A stretch of DNA of 64,000 bases from CAKOSP01 sp044432745. Lineage in GTDB: Bacteria; Bacillota_I; Bacilli_A; RF39; UBA660. The notes below the pieces were generated by a model, which was not told the DNA's origin, ran no database searches, and worked only from the letters and a program-made list of their open reading frames with translations. Both the position numbers and the translations under genes were made by a program. Shown here piece by piece: positions 53,130-61,350 of the stretch (its first letter is position 1; every line of letters begins with the position of its first letter). Where the stretch lies: the NCBI GenBank assembly GCA_044432745.1, contig JAWXUH010000004.1, positions 1 through 64,000 on the forward strand. The letters run 5' to 3'.

Positions 53130-55125
53130 AACTACATGTATAAAAACTATTTATATCTATATTACTGTCATACTGTTGTATGAAAAATGGATATATAGTA
53201 GTCCCTAATTTATATTTATAATTACTCACAGTATAACCTCTATAGCTACTACCTATCATTAAGTTATATTCGTACTGAGTTAGACTTCTATCTACATTTA
53301 TACTTCCAAAATAACTATAATGTATATCTTCTACATAACCAAAATATATAAGTTCATCTACTCTATAGCAATCTAAATATATACCTTTTGATTCGTCTTC
53401 TTTTATTTTTTCCTCTAAACTAATTATTATTTTTTCAATGTCCTCAACAAAAAATTTCTGATGATCAAGAAATTTTTCTTCAACATCTTCTTCTGTTAAT
53501 AAACCTTCAAAAACAGTTCCTTCTATATTACCTACAATTCTTAAATATATTTCTTTAAATACATTGTCAGATATTTCCTCTAATTGAATTGCTTCATTTT
53601 TAGGCATTTCTGTATAATCAGTTAATAAACTTGTATTATTATTTAATACAACTTCTAAATCTATTTTTTCTCCATCTTCTTCTGCTACTACAGCAAGTGT
53701 TATTCTTTGTTTTAAAGATTCTTTTTTAGTTTCTAGATTTTCTAATAACAAACTTATTGTAAAATTCTCATTTTCGTTAATTATACTACAATAATTGTCT
53801 GATATTTCTCCATGTATTCTTGTAGTATCTGTATCCAAATCTGTATTATATCTTAAAACATTTTTTTCTTTTTCTAAATCAATAACTAAGTCTTTGTTGT
53901 AAAAAAAATCTTTTATTGTTATTTGATACTCTTTACCATTTTTTAAAAATACTATTAAACCATCAAAGAGTTCCATTCCAACAAAAGTATCTAATATACC
54001 TTTATTATATACACTTAAATTTAATATACCTTCTGCATATTTAAATACTTCCCCTGTAGTAAAAGCTTCTATTATACTTTCTTCACTTTCACCTGTAATA
54101 TCTTCTAATAACTCAATTAAATTATCTTGAGATACTATATATTCTATTAATCTATTGTATGCTGCTTCGTCGTATACAAAAGTTGTTTTTCTTACATCTA
54201 TTGTATCTCCGAAATAATCAATTTCTACTTCTTCTATTATATAATTATTCTGATCTATCGTTTTTATATATCCATCTAATATAATACGAGTTAATTCCTT
54301 TAACTCAAGTTCCTTGACAGTTCCTAAATCTAAATCTTCTACCGCATTTATTATCATAGTAGATTCAAATAAATTTCCTAAATTCATATAAATCATATTT
54401 TCTAAATATTCTAAATCAATATTGAAAATTTCTTTGTCTTCTTCTACAACAGATGTTTCTAGCAACATTCTATCATTTTGGTAATCGATAGTCATATTTA
54501 AATTTAAAGCCAAATTGTTAAATTTTTCTATACTTTTTGTACTATCTTCTTTTACATTTACTGTTAACACATTTTCTAAATACAATATACTTTTGTCTTC
54601 TTCAAAATCTATTACATACGATTCGTATAAATTTTCATAACTTTTAGATATTGTGTTGAATGAATTCACTACTAAATTATATGGTTTATTATAATAAAAT
54701 TTATATAAACCTATTAAACTAATGATAACTACTACTACAAAAATAAACATAATACCTATTTTTTTATTGTTTTTAGGTTTTTTTTCTTTCGTTTTTTCAG
54801 TTGTTTTTTTGGATTTTTTTTCCTTTTTTTCCTTTTTTGCTTTTTTTGTTTTTTTATCAACTTCTTCTGGAATTTCTTTAAACGTTGGTATTATCATAGT
54901 AACATCAAAACCATCATTTAGATTTTGAGAACTTTGCGACAAGGGTTCAATTTCATCTTCTTCATAATCAAATTCATTGATTGTTCCTAAATTTTTTACA
55001 TTGTTTTGATTCAATACAGATCCTATATTAGTTTTGCTTAATTCTTCATTACAAAACTTATCTTTATTTTCAGGATTTAATACTGTACCTTGATTAATCT
55101 GCATTTTTTTATCATCACTTTGCAT
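53128..55125 (-). CDS. Large single-span surface protein, unknown family
   Basis: 665 aa, no confident family. Cytosolic N-terminus of about 125 residues: acidic up to about 85, then a Lys-rich run (about 88-122) leading to one membrane span (about 123-144); some 520 residues should face outside, acidic and rich in beta-type repeats, with repeated LxLxLENLE-like patterns. It lies between rpsR and rplI, where Bacillus has yybS-gdpP. Such proteins (DUF6583-like) are poorly described. Confidence 0.6.
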   Translation of the reverse strand: MQSDDKKMQINQGTVLNPENKDKFCNEELSKTNIGSVLNQNNVKNLGTINEFDYEEDEIEPLSQSSQNLNDGFDVTMIIPTFKEIPEEVDKKTKKAKKEKKEKKSKKTTEKTKEKKPKNNKKIGIMFIFVVVVIISLIGLYKFYYNKPYNLVVNSFNTISKSYENLYESYVIDFEEDKSILYLENVLTVNVKEDSTKSIEKFNNLALNLNMTIDYQNDRMLLETSVVEEDKEIFNIDLEYLENMIYMNLGNLFESTMIINAVEDLDLGTVKELELKELTRIILDGYIKTIDQNNYIIEEVEIDYFGDTIDVRKTTFVYDEAAYNRLIEYIVSQDNLIELLEDITGESEESIIEAFTTGEVFKYAEGILNLSVYNKGILDTFVGMELFDGLIVFLKNGKEYQITIKDFFYNKDLVIDLEKEKNVLRYNTDLDTDTTRIHGEISDNYCSIINENENFTISLLLENLETKKESLKQRITLAVVAEEDGEKIDLEVVLNNNTSLLTDYTEMPKNEAIQLEEISDNVFKEIYLRIVGNIEGTVFEGLLTEEDVEEKFLDHQKFFVEDIEKIIISLEEKIKEDESKGIYLDCYRVDELIYFGYVEDIHYSYFGSINVDRSLTQYEYNLMIGSSYRGYTVSNYKYKLGTTIYPFFIQQYDSNIDINSFYTCS

Positions 55126-55148
55126 CTTGACACTCCTTTATTGTATTA

Positions 55149-55177
55149 ATTTTATCATAATTAATTTTTATTAACAA
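55149..55177 (-). promoter_or_regulatory. Promoter of the 665-aa membrane protein gene
   Basis: TTGTTA (55172-55177), 17 bp, TAAAAT (55149-55154) with extended TGA; 23 bases before the start. Confidence 0.65.
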
Positions 55178-55221
55178 GTCATTTTTATATAATTCTTTTT
55201 CTTGATTCGAAATCTTTACAT

Positions 55222-55247
55222 AAAAAAAATAGATTATATAATCTATT
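55222..55247 (-). terminator. Terminator of the rpsF-ssb-rpsR operon
   Basis: AATAGATT/AATCTATT stem with an ATAT loop (55228-55247), then eight T; the rpsR stop codon overlaps the 5' arm. Confidence 0.8.
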
Positions 55248-55461
55248 ATTTTACGTATGGTATTAACGCCATAAATCTTGCATACTTAATTTGTGTCGCA
55301 ATATGTCTTTGATGTTTTGCACAAGCACCTGTCATTTTTCTTGGTAATATTTTACCTTTTTCATTAATATATTTATTAATAATCATGACATCTTTATAAT
55401 CAACGCTTTTTCCTGCACACATTTGACATATTTTTTTCTTTTTACGATAAAACTCAGCCAT
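55246..55461 (-). CDS. rpsR: 30S ribosomal protein S18 (zinc form)
   Basis: 71 aa. C12/C15 (CQMC) and C47/H50 (CAKH) make the zinc-binding type found in some Bacillota and Thermus relatives. VDYKDV and KILPRKMTGACAKHQRHI are standard. Last gene of rpsF-ssb-rpsR. Confidence 0.96.
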   Translation of the reverse strand: MAEFYRKKKKICQMCAGKSVDYKDVMIINKYINEKGKILPRKMTGACAKHQRHIATQIKYARFMALIPYVK

Positions 55462-55481
55462 TTTGCACTTCCTTTCTTTTT

Positions 55482-55970
55482 TTAGAATGGTAAATCGTCA
55501 CTGGATAAAGTCGTTTCATTAGCTAGATCTTTATATGGATCATCATAACTTACTGTATCATTTGAATTAAATCCATTATCAATAGGTTCAGGATTCATAT
55601 TGAAATTATTGTTATAATTATTATAACCATTTGATTCTGAACTTTGATTTCTATTATTAGAACCTGCAAATTCAAAACTTTCAACTGTTACTTCAGTACT
55701 ATATCTTTTTGTTCCATCTTGAGCAGTATAACTACTATTATGGATTCTTCCTATTACAGATATTGAACTACCTTTTACACAATATTTATTTATAATTCCA
55801 GCTACATTACCAAATGCAACACAATTAATAAATTCTGTGCTATTATCACTATTTCTTGATACATTCTCAGAATTACACGCTAATGAAAATCTAGTTATTT
55901 CTAAATTATTAGATGACATTCTACTTTCTGGATCTCTTGTTAATCTTCCTAATAAAATTACTTTATTCAT
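55482..55970 (-). CDS. ssb: Single-stranded DNA-binding protein
   Basis: 162 aa. OB fold (MNKVILLGRLTRDPESRMS... to about 105), a flexible Asn-rich linker, and the acidic C-terminal tip SSDDLPF that recruits replication and repair enzymes. Confidence 0.97.
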   Translation of the reverse strand: MNKVILLGRLTRDPESRMSSNNLEITRFSLACNSENVSRNSDNSTEFINCVAFGNVAGIINKYCVKGSSISVIGRIHNSSYTAQDGTKRYSTEVTVESFEFAGSNNRNQSSESNGYNNYNNNFNMNPEPIDNGFNSNDTVSYDDPYKDLANETTLSSDDLPF

Positions 55971-55973
55971 TTC

Positions 55974-56264
55974 TTACTCACCTTCTACTTTTAATACTAA
56001 ATGTCTTAATAAATTTTCATTAATTAAACATTTACGATCGAATTCTTTAATTACGTCATTAGTTGCTTCAACTATCATTAAATAATAAGCACCACTAACT
56101 TCTTTTTTGATTGGATAAGCTAATTTTTTCTTACCTAACTCTTTGAACTCGATAACTTTTGAATTGTCACCACTAATTAAATTTTTTGTATCTTCAGCTA
56201 CTTTTTTAAGCGCATCATCTTCCATAGTTGTTTTAGTAATAAACATTATTTCATATTTTGTCAT
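55974..56264 (-). CDS. rpsF: 30S ribosomal protein S6
   Basis: 96 aa from ATG 56264 (MTKYEIMFITKTT), preceded by SD GGAGGTGTAAAG; the longer frame upstream is leader sequence. Binds S18 in the platform. A leader with a hairpin and CCG bulge at 56283-56312 may mediate S6:S18 feedback. Confidence 0.96.
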   Translation of the reverse strand: MTKYEIMFITKTTMEDDALKKVAEDTKNLISGDNSKVIEFKELGKKKLAYPIKKEVSGAYYLMIVEATNDVIKEFDRKCLINENLLRHLVLKVEGE

Positions 56265-56282
56265 CTTTACACCTCCTTCTGG

Positions 56283-56312
56283 TCTTTTCGGCTTTATTAA
56301 AAATAAAGCAAG
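56283..56312 (-). promoter_or_regulatory. Candidate S6:S18-binding leader element of rpsF
   Basis: On the minus strand a perfect 8-bp hairpin (GCTTTATT/AATAAAGC, 56291-56309) is enclosed by CTT/AAG pairing with an asymmetric 3' bulge reading CCGAA. A hairpin with a CCG bulge is the known S6:S18 recognition motif in rpsF leaders. A further GAGTA/TACTC hairpin lies at 56313-56328. Match is by eye only. Confidence 0.5.
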
Positions 56313-56334
56313 GAGTAATTTAATACTCGGTGTT

Positions 56335-56363
56335 ATTATAACAAATTTATTTGCAAAATGCAA
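56335..56363 (-). promoter_or_regulatory. Promoter of rpsF-ssb-rpsR
   Basis: TTGCAT (56358-56363), 17 bp, TATAAT (56335-56340) with an extended TGT. It lies at the 3' end of the preceding SGNH-like gene. Confidence 0.75.
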
Positions 56364-56364
56364 T

Positions 56365-57006
56365 CTAATTATTATTTTTTTCGTAAATGCTTATTATCTG
56401 ATTTTTTATGTATTTTTGACCGTTTTCATTTAAAATATTAGTATCTTGTATATGATACTTTTCTTCATTAATTACTGATATGTCCACATAGCTAATTTTA
56501 TACTTGATTGCTATTTTTTCTAAAGAATTATTTATATTTAATATAGCTTCTTTAGAGGAATACAATCCAATTAAATATATTTGATTATTTTTTATTTGTT
56601 TTATCTCTTCTATCACCTTATCCATATAATACAAATAAACTTTCATGTTAGCTTCATTGTTTAATTCATCTATTCCTAAGGATATGAATATTATTTCACT
56701 ATTGTTAATTCTTTGCTTTATAGTTATATCACCATAATAACTATCGTTTCCTATAATAAAGTCATATACATTTTTTATCGTTAAATTGTTTAAAGTGTAT
56801 GTTTTGTCTACATTACTTATTTCATATTGATATTCATTTTCAAAATAGTCTATGTAGCTGTTTATTAATATTTCAGAATTTGTTTTACCTATACTAATAC
56901 TATCTCCTATTATCATTATATCTTTTTTTTCAGACACTAGACTTAGAAACATAATTAAAGTTACACAAAATCCAATTAAGAAAATTAATATGATTTTTTT
57001 TCCCAT
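56365..57006 (-). CDS. Membrane-anchored SGNH-like protein with altered catalytic blocks
   Basis: 213 aa from ATG 57006 (SD GGAGG). One N-terminal span (about 5-24), then an SGNH-like domain: block I IMIIGDSISIG with the nucleophile Ser, then IFISLGIDELNN where a GxND block is expected. The last block reads DTNILNENGQKYI, lacking the DxxH histidine. The fold is likely SGNH, but hydrolase activity is doubtful. It stands between murA and rpsF. Confidence 0.65.
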   Translation of the reverse strand: MGKKIILIFLIGFCVTLIMFLSLVSEKKDIMIIGDSISIGKTNSEILINSYIDYFENEYQYEISNVDKTYTLNNLTIKNVYDFIIGNDSYYGDITIKQRINNSEIIFISLGIDELNNEANMKVYLYYMDKVIEEIKQIKNNQIYLIGLYSSKEAILNINNSLEKIAIKYKISYVDISVINEEKYHIQDTNILNENGQKYIKNQIISIYEKNNN

Positions 57007-57017
57007 TTTTCCTCCAT

Positions 57018-57042
57018 AAAAAAAGTAGAGTTTACTCTCTAC
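57018..57042 (-). terminator. Terminator after murA
   Basis: GTAGAG/CTCTAC stem with a 6-base loop, then seven T. It begins one base after the murA stop; readthrough would supply the SGNH-like gene, whose SD is a few bases further. Confidence 0.75.
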
Positions 57043-57043
57043 A

Positions 57044-58297
57044 TTATATTTCTTCAATACGTATATTAGCACCTATTTCTGTTAATTTATTTATTATATT
57101 TTCATATCCTCTTAATATATAATCAACATCATTTATTACAGTTGTACCTTCTGCGATCAATCCTGCTAATACAAGTGCAGCACCGCCTCTTAAATCATCA
57201 GCAGTTATTTGAGCACCCACTAAATTTGTTTTACCCGTAATAATTGCTTTATTACCTTCTACTTTAATATTAGCTCCCATTTTAGTTAAATATTTTATAT
57301 GCAACATTCTATTTTCATATATTGTTTCTGTAAATGTTGATACACCTTGTGCTTGAGTTAATAATACATGCATTGGTTGACCTAAATCAGTTGGAAATCC
57401 TGGATGAACTTTACTTATTATGTCTACTGACTTAGCAAAGTTTGCTTTGTTTATTTTGATTTGATTATCACCAATTTCATATTTTATTTCCATCATATCT
57501 AATTGATCTAATAAATTTTTTGAATACTCTGGTACAAATCCTTCTACCGTAAAATCTTTTCCAAGTAATGCTCCTAATATAATATATGTACCACCCTCTA
57601 TTCTGTCAGGTATTACAGATATTTCCGCGTCACTTAAATAATTTACTCCTTCTATTATTATTTCACTTGTTCCAAGACCTTCTATTTTAGCTCCCATATT
57701 TTGTAGTAAATTTCCTATATTAATTATTTCTACTTCTTTTGCAGCATTTGTTATTATAGTTTTACCTTCTGCCTTAACTGCAGCAAACATTATATTTATA
57801 GTCGCACCCACAGATGGAAAATCTAGCGGAATTTCTGCTCCTACTAATTTATCTGCTTTAATAATATATTTATCTTCATTTATTATTACATCTGCTCCCA
57901 ATTTTTTAAAACCTTCTAGATGTATATCTATAGGTCTTGCACCTATCTTACAACCTCCAGGCATATAAACTTCTGCATAATTATATTTAGCTAATAATGC
58001 ACCCATAAAATAATACGATGCTCTTAATTTTTCACATAAATCCTTAGTTATTGCTTTGTTTTGTACATTCTCTGAATTTATTGTTATGCTTGTATTTTCT
58101 ATTTTTATTTCTGCACCTAGATATTCAAATATTTCTAATAATGCATTTTTATCTGATATTTGTGGAACATTATTTATTGTTACATTACCATTTGATAATA
58201 CTGCAGCTGGTAATAATGCTACCAAACTATTTTTTGCTCCACCTATTTTTATCTTACCACTTAACTCTTTATTTCCTTCAATAATTATTTTTTTCAT
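57044..58297 (-). CDS. murA: UDP-N-acetylglucosamine 1-carboxyvinyltransferase
   Basis: 417 aa; commits UDP-GlcNAc to peptidoglycan by adding phosphoenolpyruvate. GGAKNSLVALLPA at the N-terminus. The active-site cysteine loop reads MPGGCKIGARPIDIHLEGF (about residue 116), so fosfomycin's target Cys is present. Has a consensus promoter. Confidence 0.97.
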   Translation of the reverse strand: MKKIIIEGNKELSGKIKIGGAKNSLVALLPAAVLSNGNVTINNVPQISDKNALLEIFEYLGAEIKIENTSITINSENVQNKAITKDLCEKLRASYYFMGALLAKYNYAEVYMPGGCKIGARPIDIHLEGFKKLGADVIINEDKYIIKADKLVGAEIPLDFPSVGATINIMFAAVKAEGKTIITNAAKEVEIINIGNLLQNMGAKIEGLGTSEIIIEGVNYLSDAEISVIPDRIEGGTYIILGALLGKDFTVEGFVPEYSKNLLDQLDMMEIKYEIGDNQIKINKANFAKSVDIISKVHPGFPTDLGQPMHVLLTQAQGVSTFTETIYENRMLHIKYLTKMGANIKVEGNKAIITGKTNLVGAQITADDLRGGAALVLAGLIAEGTTVINDVDYILRGYENIINKLTEIGANIRIEEI

Positions 58298-58327
58298 AAG
58301 ATAACTACCTCCTAAAACTTCTACCTT

Positions 58328-58356
58328 AATATAAGCAATATTAACTCAAATGTCAA
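58328..58356 (-). promoter_or_regulatory. Promoter of murA
   Basis: Consensus TTGACA (58351-58356), 17 bp, TATATT (58328-58333). Confidence 0.75.
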
Positions 58357-58361
58357 TATAA

Positions 58362-58892
58362 TTATAAGAGAATTATTAGTGCTAATGTAAACAACATTAT
58401 TGCACCTATTATCTTAGAATATATACCTATTTTTTTGTTAAAATACTTTCCAATTAATATTCCTACATACGTAAAAAACATACTACATATAGAAAAAATT
58501 ACCGAAGAAGTTATCATAAATGAATCTCTTATTGACAATCCAAAACCAATTGTTAAACTATCTATCGAAACTCCGAATGCTATCATTATCAATTGATAAA
58601 ATGATAGATTTACTTCTACTTCTTCGTCTTTTTTTAGAGATAATAAAATTTGCATTGATAACATTAATAATATCGTTGCAAATATTATTTCCCCATTTAA
58701 TTTTAATATATTATTTAATTTATAACCAATTACTGCACCTAATATAGGCATTATAAAATGAAATATACCTACAATTAATATAAAAAATTTATTTTTATTT
58801 TTTGTATTAATTGTACCTAAAAAAATAGCTAACGAAAAAGCATCCATTGATAAGCTTATACCTAACAATAAGGTTGTTAAAAATATTTCCAT
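58362..58892 (-). CDS. mntP: MntP-type manganese efflux pump
   Basis: 176 aa with six membrane spans in two repeats. Each repeat has the signature: SLSMDAFSLAI (about residue 14) and GVSIDSLTIGFGL (about 112), with the key Asp residues. No yybP-ykoY riboswitch precedes it; spoIIR ends only 11 bases upstream, so it shares that transcript, as in the prfA-prmC-spoIIR region of Bacillus. Confidence 0.9.
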   Translation of the reverse strand: MEIFLTTLLLGISLSMDAFSLAIFLGTINTKNKNKFFILIVGIFHFIMPILGAVIGYKLNNILKLNGEIIFATILLMLSMQILLSLKKDEEVEVNLSFYQLIMIAFGVSIDSLTIGFGLSIRDSFMITSSVIFSICSMFFTYVGILIGKYFNKKIGIYSKIIGAIMLFTLALIILL

Positions 58893-58903
58893 ACATAATT
58901 ATA

Positions 58904-59422
58904 TTAAAAATATTTATTAATTATGTTCTTTATATACATGGAATACTCTACTTCTTCTACTTCATTTTTATTAACTTCCATCAAACATAATGGTGGAAAC
59001 AAAACACACCACCAATTTTCACCAATACCACTACCAATTGTTATTACTAATGATTCATACTCTCCTGCTCCGTAAACTATGTTGTTATAGTTTTTCTCAG
59101 GAAAATAATTCATTCCGTAATTAACGTTAGCATTAATACTTAATTCACTTAATTTATTTTCAATTAAGGGTATTGCTGTTGATATCAATTCTCTACTTTC
59201 GTAAATCGTATTTGAATTTTTTTCAATATTACTTATTATATGAGTTATTTCACTTAATAAATCATACTTAATAATCTGATCTCCTGCTTCATTACTATTT
59301 GCTACAATTCTCATTCTTATAGATTCTACTGGCAACATATACTCCTCAGAATAAATGTTATTACCTTCTTGATACATACCAACTATAGTTATACAAAATA
59401 AAAAAATTACAATTTGTTTCAT
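58904..59422 (-). CDS. spoIIR: Stage II sporulation protein R
   Basis: 172 aa. Signal peptide (about 1-25), then SIRMRIVANSNEAGDQIIKYDL and the strong C-terminal blocks NYGMNYFPEKNYNNIVYGAGEYESLVI and GENWWCVLFPPLC. SpoIIR is secreted from the forespore to trigger SpoIIGA to process pro-SigE. Position after prmC matches Bacillus. A forespore sigma-F promoter is not evident in the short upstream gap. Confidence 0.95.
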   Translation of the reverse strand: MKQIVIFLFCITIVGMYQEGNNIYSEEYMLPVESIRMRIVANSNEAGDQIIKYDLLSEITHIISNIEKNSNTIYESRELISTAIPLIENKLSELSINANVNYGMNYFPEKNYNNIVYGAGEYESLVITIGSGIGENWWCVLFPPLCLMEVNKNEVEEVEYSMYIKNIINKYF

Positions 59423-59464
59423 TATTAAACTCCTTAATTTAATAATGATTGTTTTTTTCTTTTT

Positions 59465-60178
59465 TTATTCACTTTTTATAAAAACATATCTATCATTTTC
59501 GCATAAATCTTTTTCTATAGTTATTTTCTCTTTTGGAAAATAATCTTTTGCTATCGATTCTATTTCTTTACCTTGATTTTTACCTATTTCAAAAGCTATT
59601 AAGAATTTATCATCTAAAACTTCCTTTGCATAACTTATTATTTTTTTATAAAATTCTAAACCATTTTCATCTGCAAACAAAGCCATATGAGGTTCGTTTT
59701 CACGAACTATTTTTTCTATTTCTTCGTCTTTTGCTATGTATGGTGGATTAGATACAATAACATTGTATCTTCCTTCTATTTTATTTAGGATATTATGCTC
59801 AATAAAATTAATCTCTACACCGTTTGATATAGCATTTTTTTTAGCTACTGACAAAGCTTCTTTTGAAATATCAAAACAACTAACTTCACTATCTATCTCT
59901 TTTTTTAAAGTTATTCCTATACATCCACTACCTGTTCCCAAATCAGCTATTTTAACATTTTTTATGTTCAGTTCTTGAACATATTTTATTGTTTTTTCAA
60001 CTAAAGTTTCCGTTTCAAATCTAGGTATTAAAACATTTTCATTTACTTCAAATATTCTTCCATAAAAATCAACATTTCCTATTATATATTGAACTGGATA
60101 ACCTTCTTTATACTTTTCTAGTGATTCTTCTATTTTATCTGTTTGAACAAATTTTTTTATCATTTCTTCATTTGTCAT
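59465..60178 (-). CDS. prmC: Release-factor glutamine methyltransferase PrmC (short N-terminus)
   Basis: 237 aa compared with about 280. YIIGNVDFYGRIFEVNENVLIPRFETE, SAM-binding DLGTGSGCIGI (about 100) and the substrate-binding NPPYIA (about 158) are intact. The helical N-terminal domain is mostly missing (about 40 residues). Methylates the GGQ glutamine of RF1 encoded directly upstream; the ATG overlaps the prfA stop by one base. Confidence 0.94.
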   Translation of the reverse strand: MTNEEMIKKFVQTDKIEESLEKYKEGYPVQYIIGNVDFYGRIFEVNENVLIPRFETETLVEKTIKYVQELNIKNVKIADLGTGSGCIGITLKKEIDSEVSCFDISKEALSVAKKNAISNGVEINFIEHNILNKIEGRYNVIVSNPPYIAKDEEIEKIVRENEPHMALFADENGLEFYKKIISYAKEVLDDKFLIAFEIGKNQGKEIESIAKDYFPKEKITIEKDLCENDRYVFIKSE

Positions 60179-61245
60179 TATATATTGTTTTTCTCACCAG
60201 CTAATTTTAATTTCATGTCTTCTGTTATTAATGCTTCTATTATTGCATCTACTGATCCATTCATCACTCTATCTAACTCCATTACAGAAAAATTAATTCT
60301 ATGATCTGTTACTCTATTTTGAGGATAATTATAAGTTCTTATTTTTTCAGATCTATCTCCTGATCCGATTTTATTTTTTCTCATTTCACCTAACTCATTA
60401 GCTTGTTTTTGTTGCATTTCATCAAATATTTTTATTTTAAGCATTTTCATAGCTCTATCTTTATTTTTTAATTGACTTCTTTCATTTTGACAAGTTACAA
60501 CTATATTAGTTGGTAAATGTGTTATTCTTACCGCTGAATCAGTTGTATTTACTGATTGCCCTCCTGCTCCAGATGATCTGTATACATCAATTTTTAAATC
60601 TGATTCTTTTATTTCTATATTAACATCATCAACTTCTGGTATTACTAAAACAGTAGCTGTGGATGTATGTACTCTACCTTGAGTTTCTGTACTAGGAACT
60701 CTTTGAACTCTGTGTGCTCCGTTTTCATATTTTAATTTTGAATACACACCTTCACCTTTTATTAAACATTCTATTTGTGAAAATCCACCACTTGTTCCCT
60801 CAACTTCATTTAATATTTCAACTTTCCAGTTGTTTTTTTCTGCATAGTACGTATACATTTTTATTAAGTCTCCTGCAAATATATTTGCTTCGTCTCCACC
60901 TGCTGCTCCACGTATTTCCATTACTACATTTTTTCCATCATTTTCGTCTTTTGGTATTAGTAAAAATTCTAATTTTTTATCTAATTCTTCTATTAAATTT
61001 TCATTTTCTTCTAATTCTAATTTTGCAAATTCTCCAAGTTCTGGATCACTTAACATTTCCTTAGCATCTTTTATATTATTTTGTACTTTTTTATACTCTT
61101 CATAAACTTCAACCGATTCTTCCAAATCACTTAATTCTTTTGATAATTTTTTTACTAAATTAAAATCAGATAACACTTCTGGTTTACTTAATTCTTCTTT
61201 TAATTCGTTATATCTTTTTAATCTACTATCTAATCTTTCAAACAT
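60178..61245 (-). CDS. prfA: Peptide chain release factor 1
   Basis: 355 aa. The GGQ motif is in SSGAGGQSVNTTDSAVRITH (about residue 230) and the stop-recognition loop reads RVPSTETQGRVHTS (PST in the PxT position). Recognises UAA and UAG. First gene of prfA-prmC-spoIIR-mntP. Confidence 0.97.
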   Translation of the reverse strand: MFERLDSRLKRYNELKEELSKPEVLSDFNLVKKLSKELSDLEESVEVYEEYKKVQNNIKDAKEMLSDPELGEFAKLELEENENLIEELDKKLEFLLIPKDENDGKNVVMEIRGAAGGDEANIFAGDLIKMYTYYAEKNNWKVEILNEVEGTSGGFSQIECLIKGEGVYSKLKYENGAHRVQRVPSTETQGRVHTSTATVLVIPEVDDVNIEIKESDLKIDVYRSSGAGGQSVNTTDSAVRITHLPTNIVVTCQNERSQLKNKDRAMKMLKIKIFDEMQQKQANELGEMRKNKIGSGDRSEKIRTYNYPQNRVTDHRINFSVMELDRVMNGSVDAIIEALITEDMKLKLAGEKNNI

Positions 61246-61281
61246 ATTTATTCTCCGTTTCTATATCTAAAACATATATTT

Positions 61282-61309
61282 ATTATACATTATTATTTTT
61301 ATTAATCAA
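61282..61309 (-). promoter_or_regulatory. Promoter of the prfA operon
   Basis: TTGATT (61304-61309), 16 bp, TATAAT (61282-61287), 37 bases before prfA. Confidence 0.6.
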
Positions 61310-61323
61310 CTTTATTTTTTTTC

Positions 61324-61350
61324 AAAAAAAGAGACTATTAATTTGTCTCT
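61324..61350 (-). terminator. Terminator after rpoE
   Basis: AGAGAC/GTCTCT stem, 9-base loop containing the rpoE stop codon, then seven T. The 5' arm is coding sequence. Confidence 0.75.

Noticed and set aside
56265..56363. Extended N-terminus of S6
   Set aside because: The frame runs through a promoter and leader hairpin; ATG 56264 has a perfect SD.
58298..58361. Possible manganese riboswitch (yybP-ykoY) for mntP
   Set aside because: mntP is transcribed away from this gap, and its real upstream gap is only 11 bases; no aptamer could fit.
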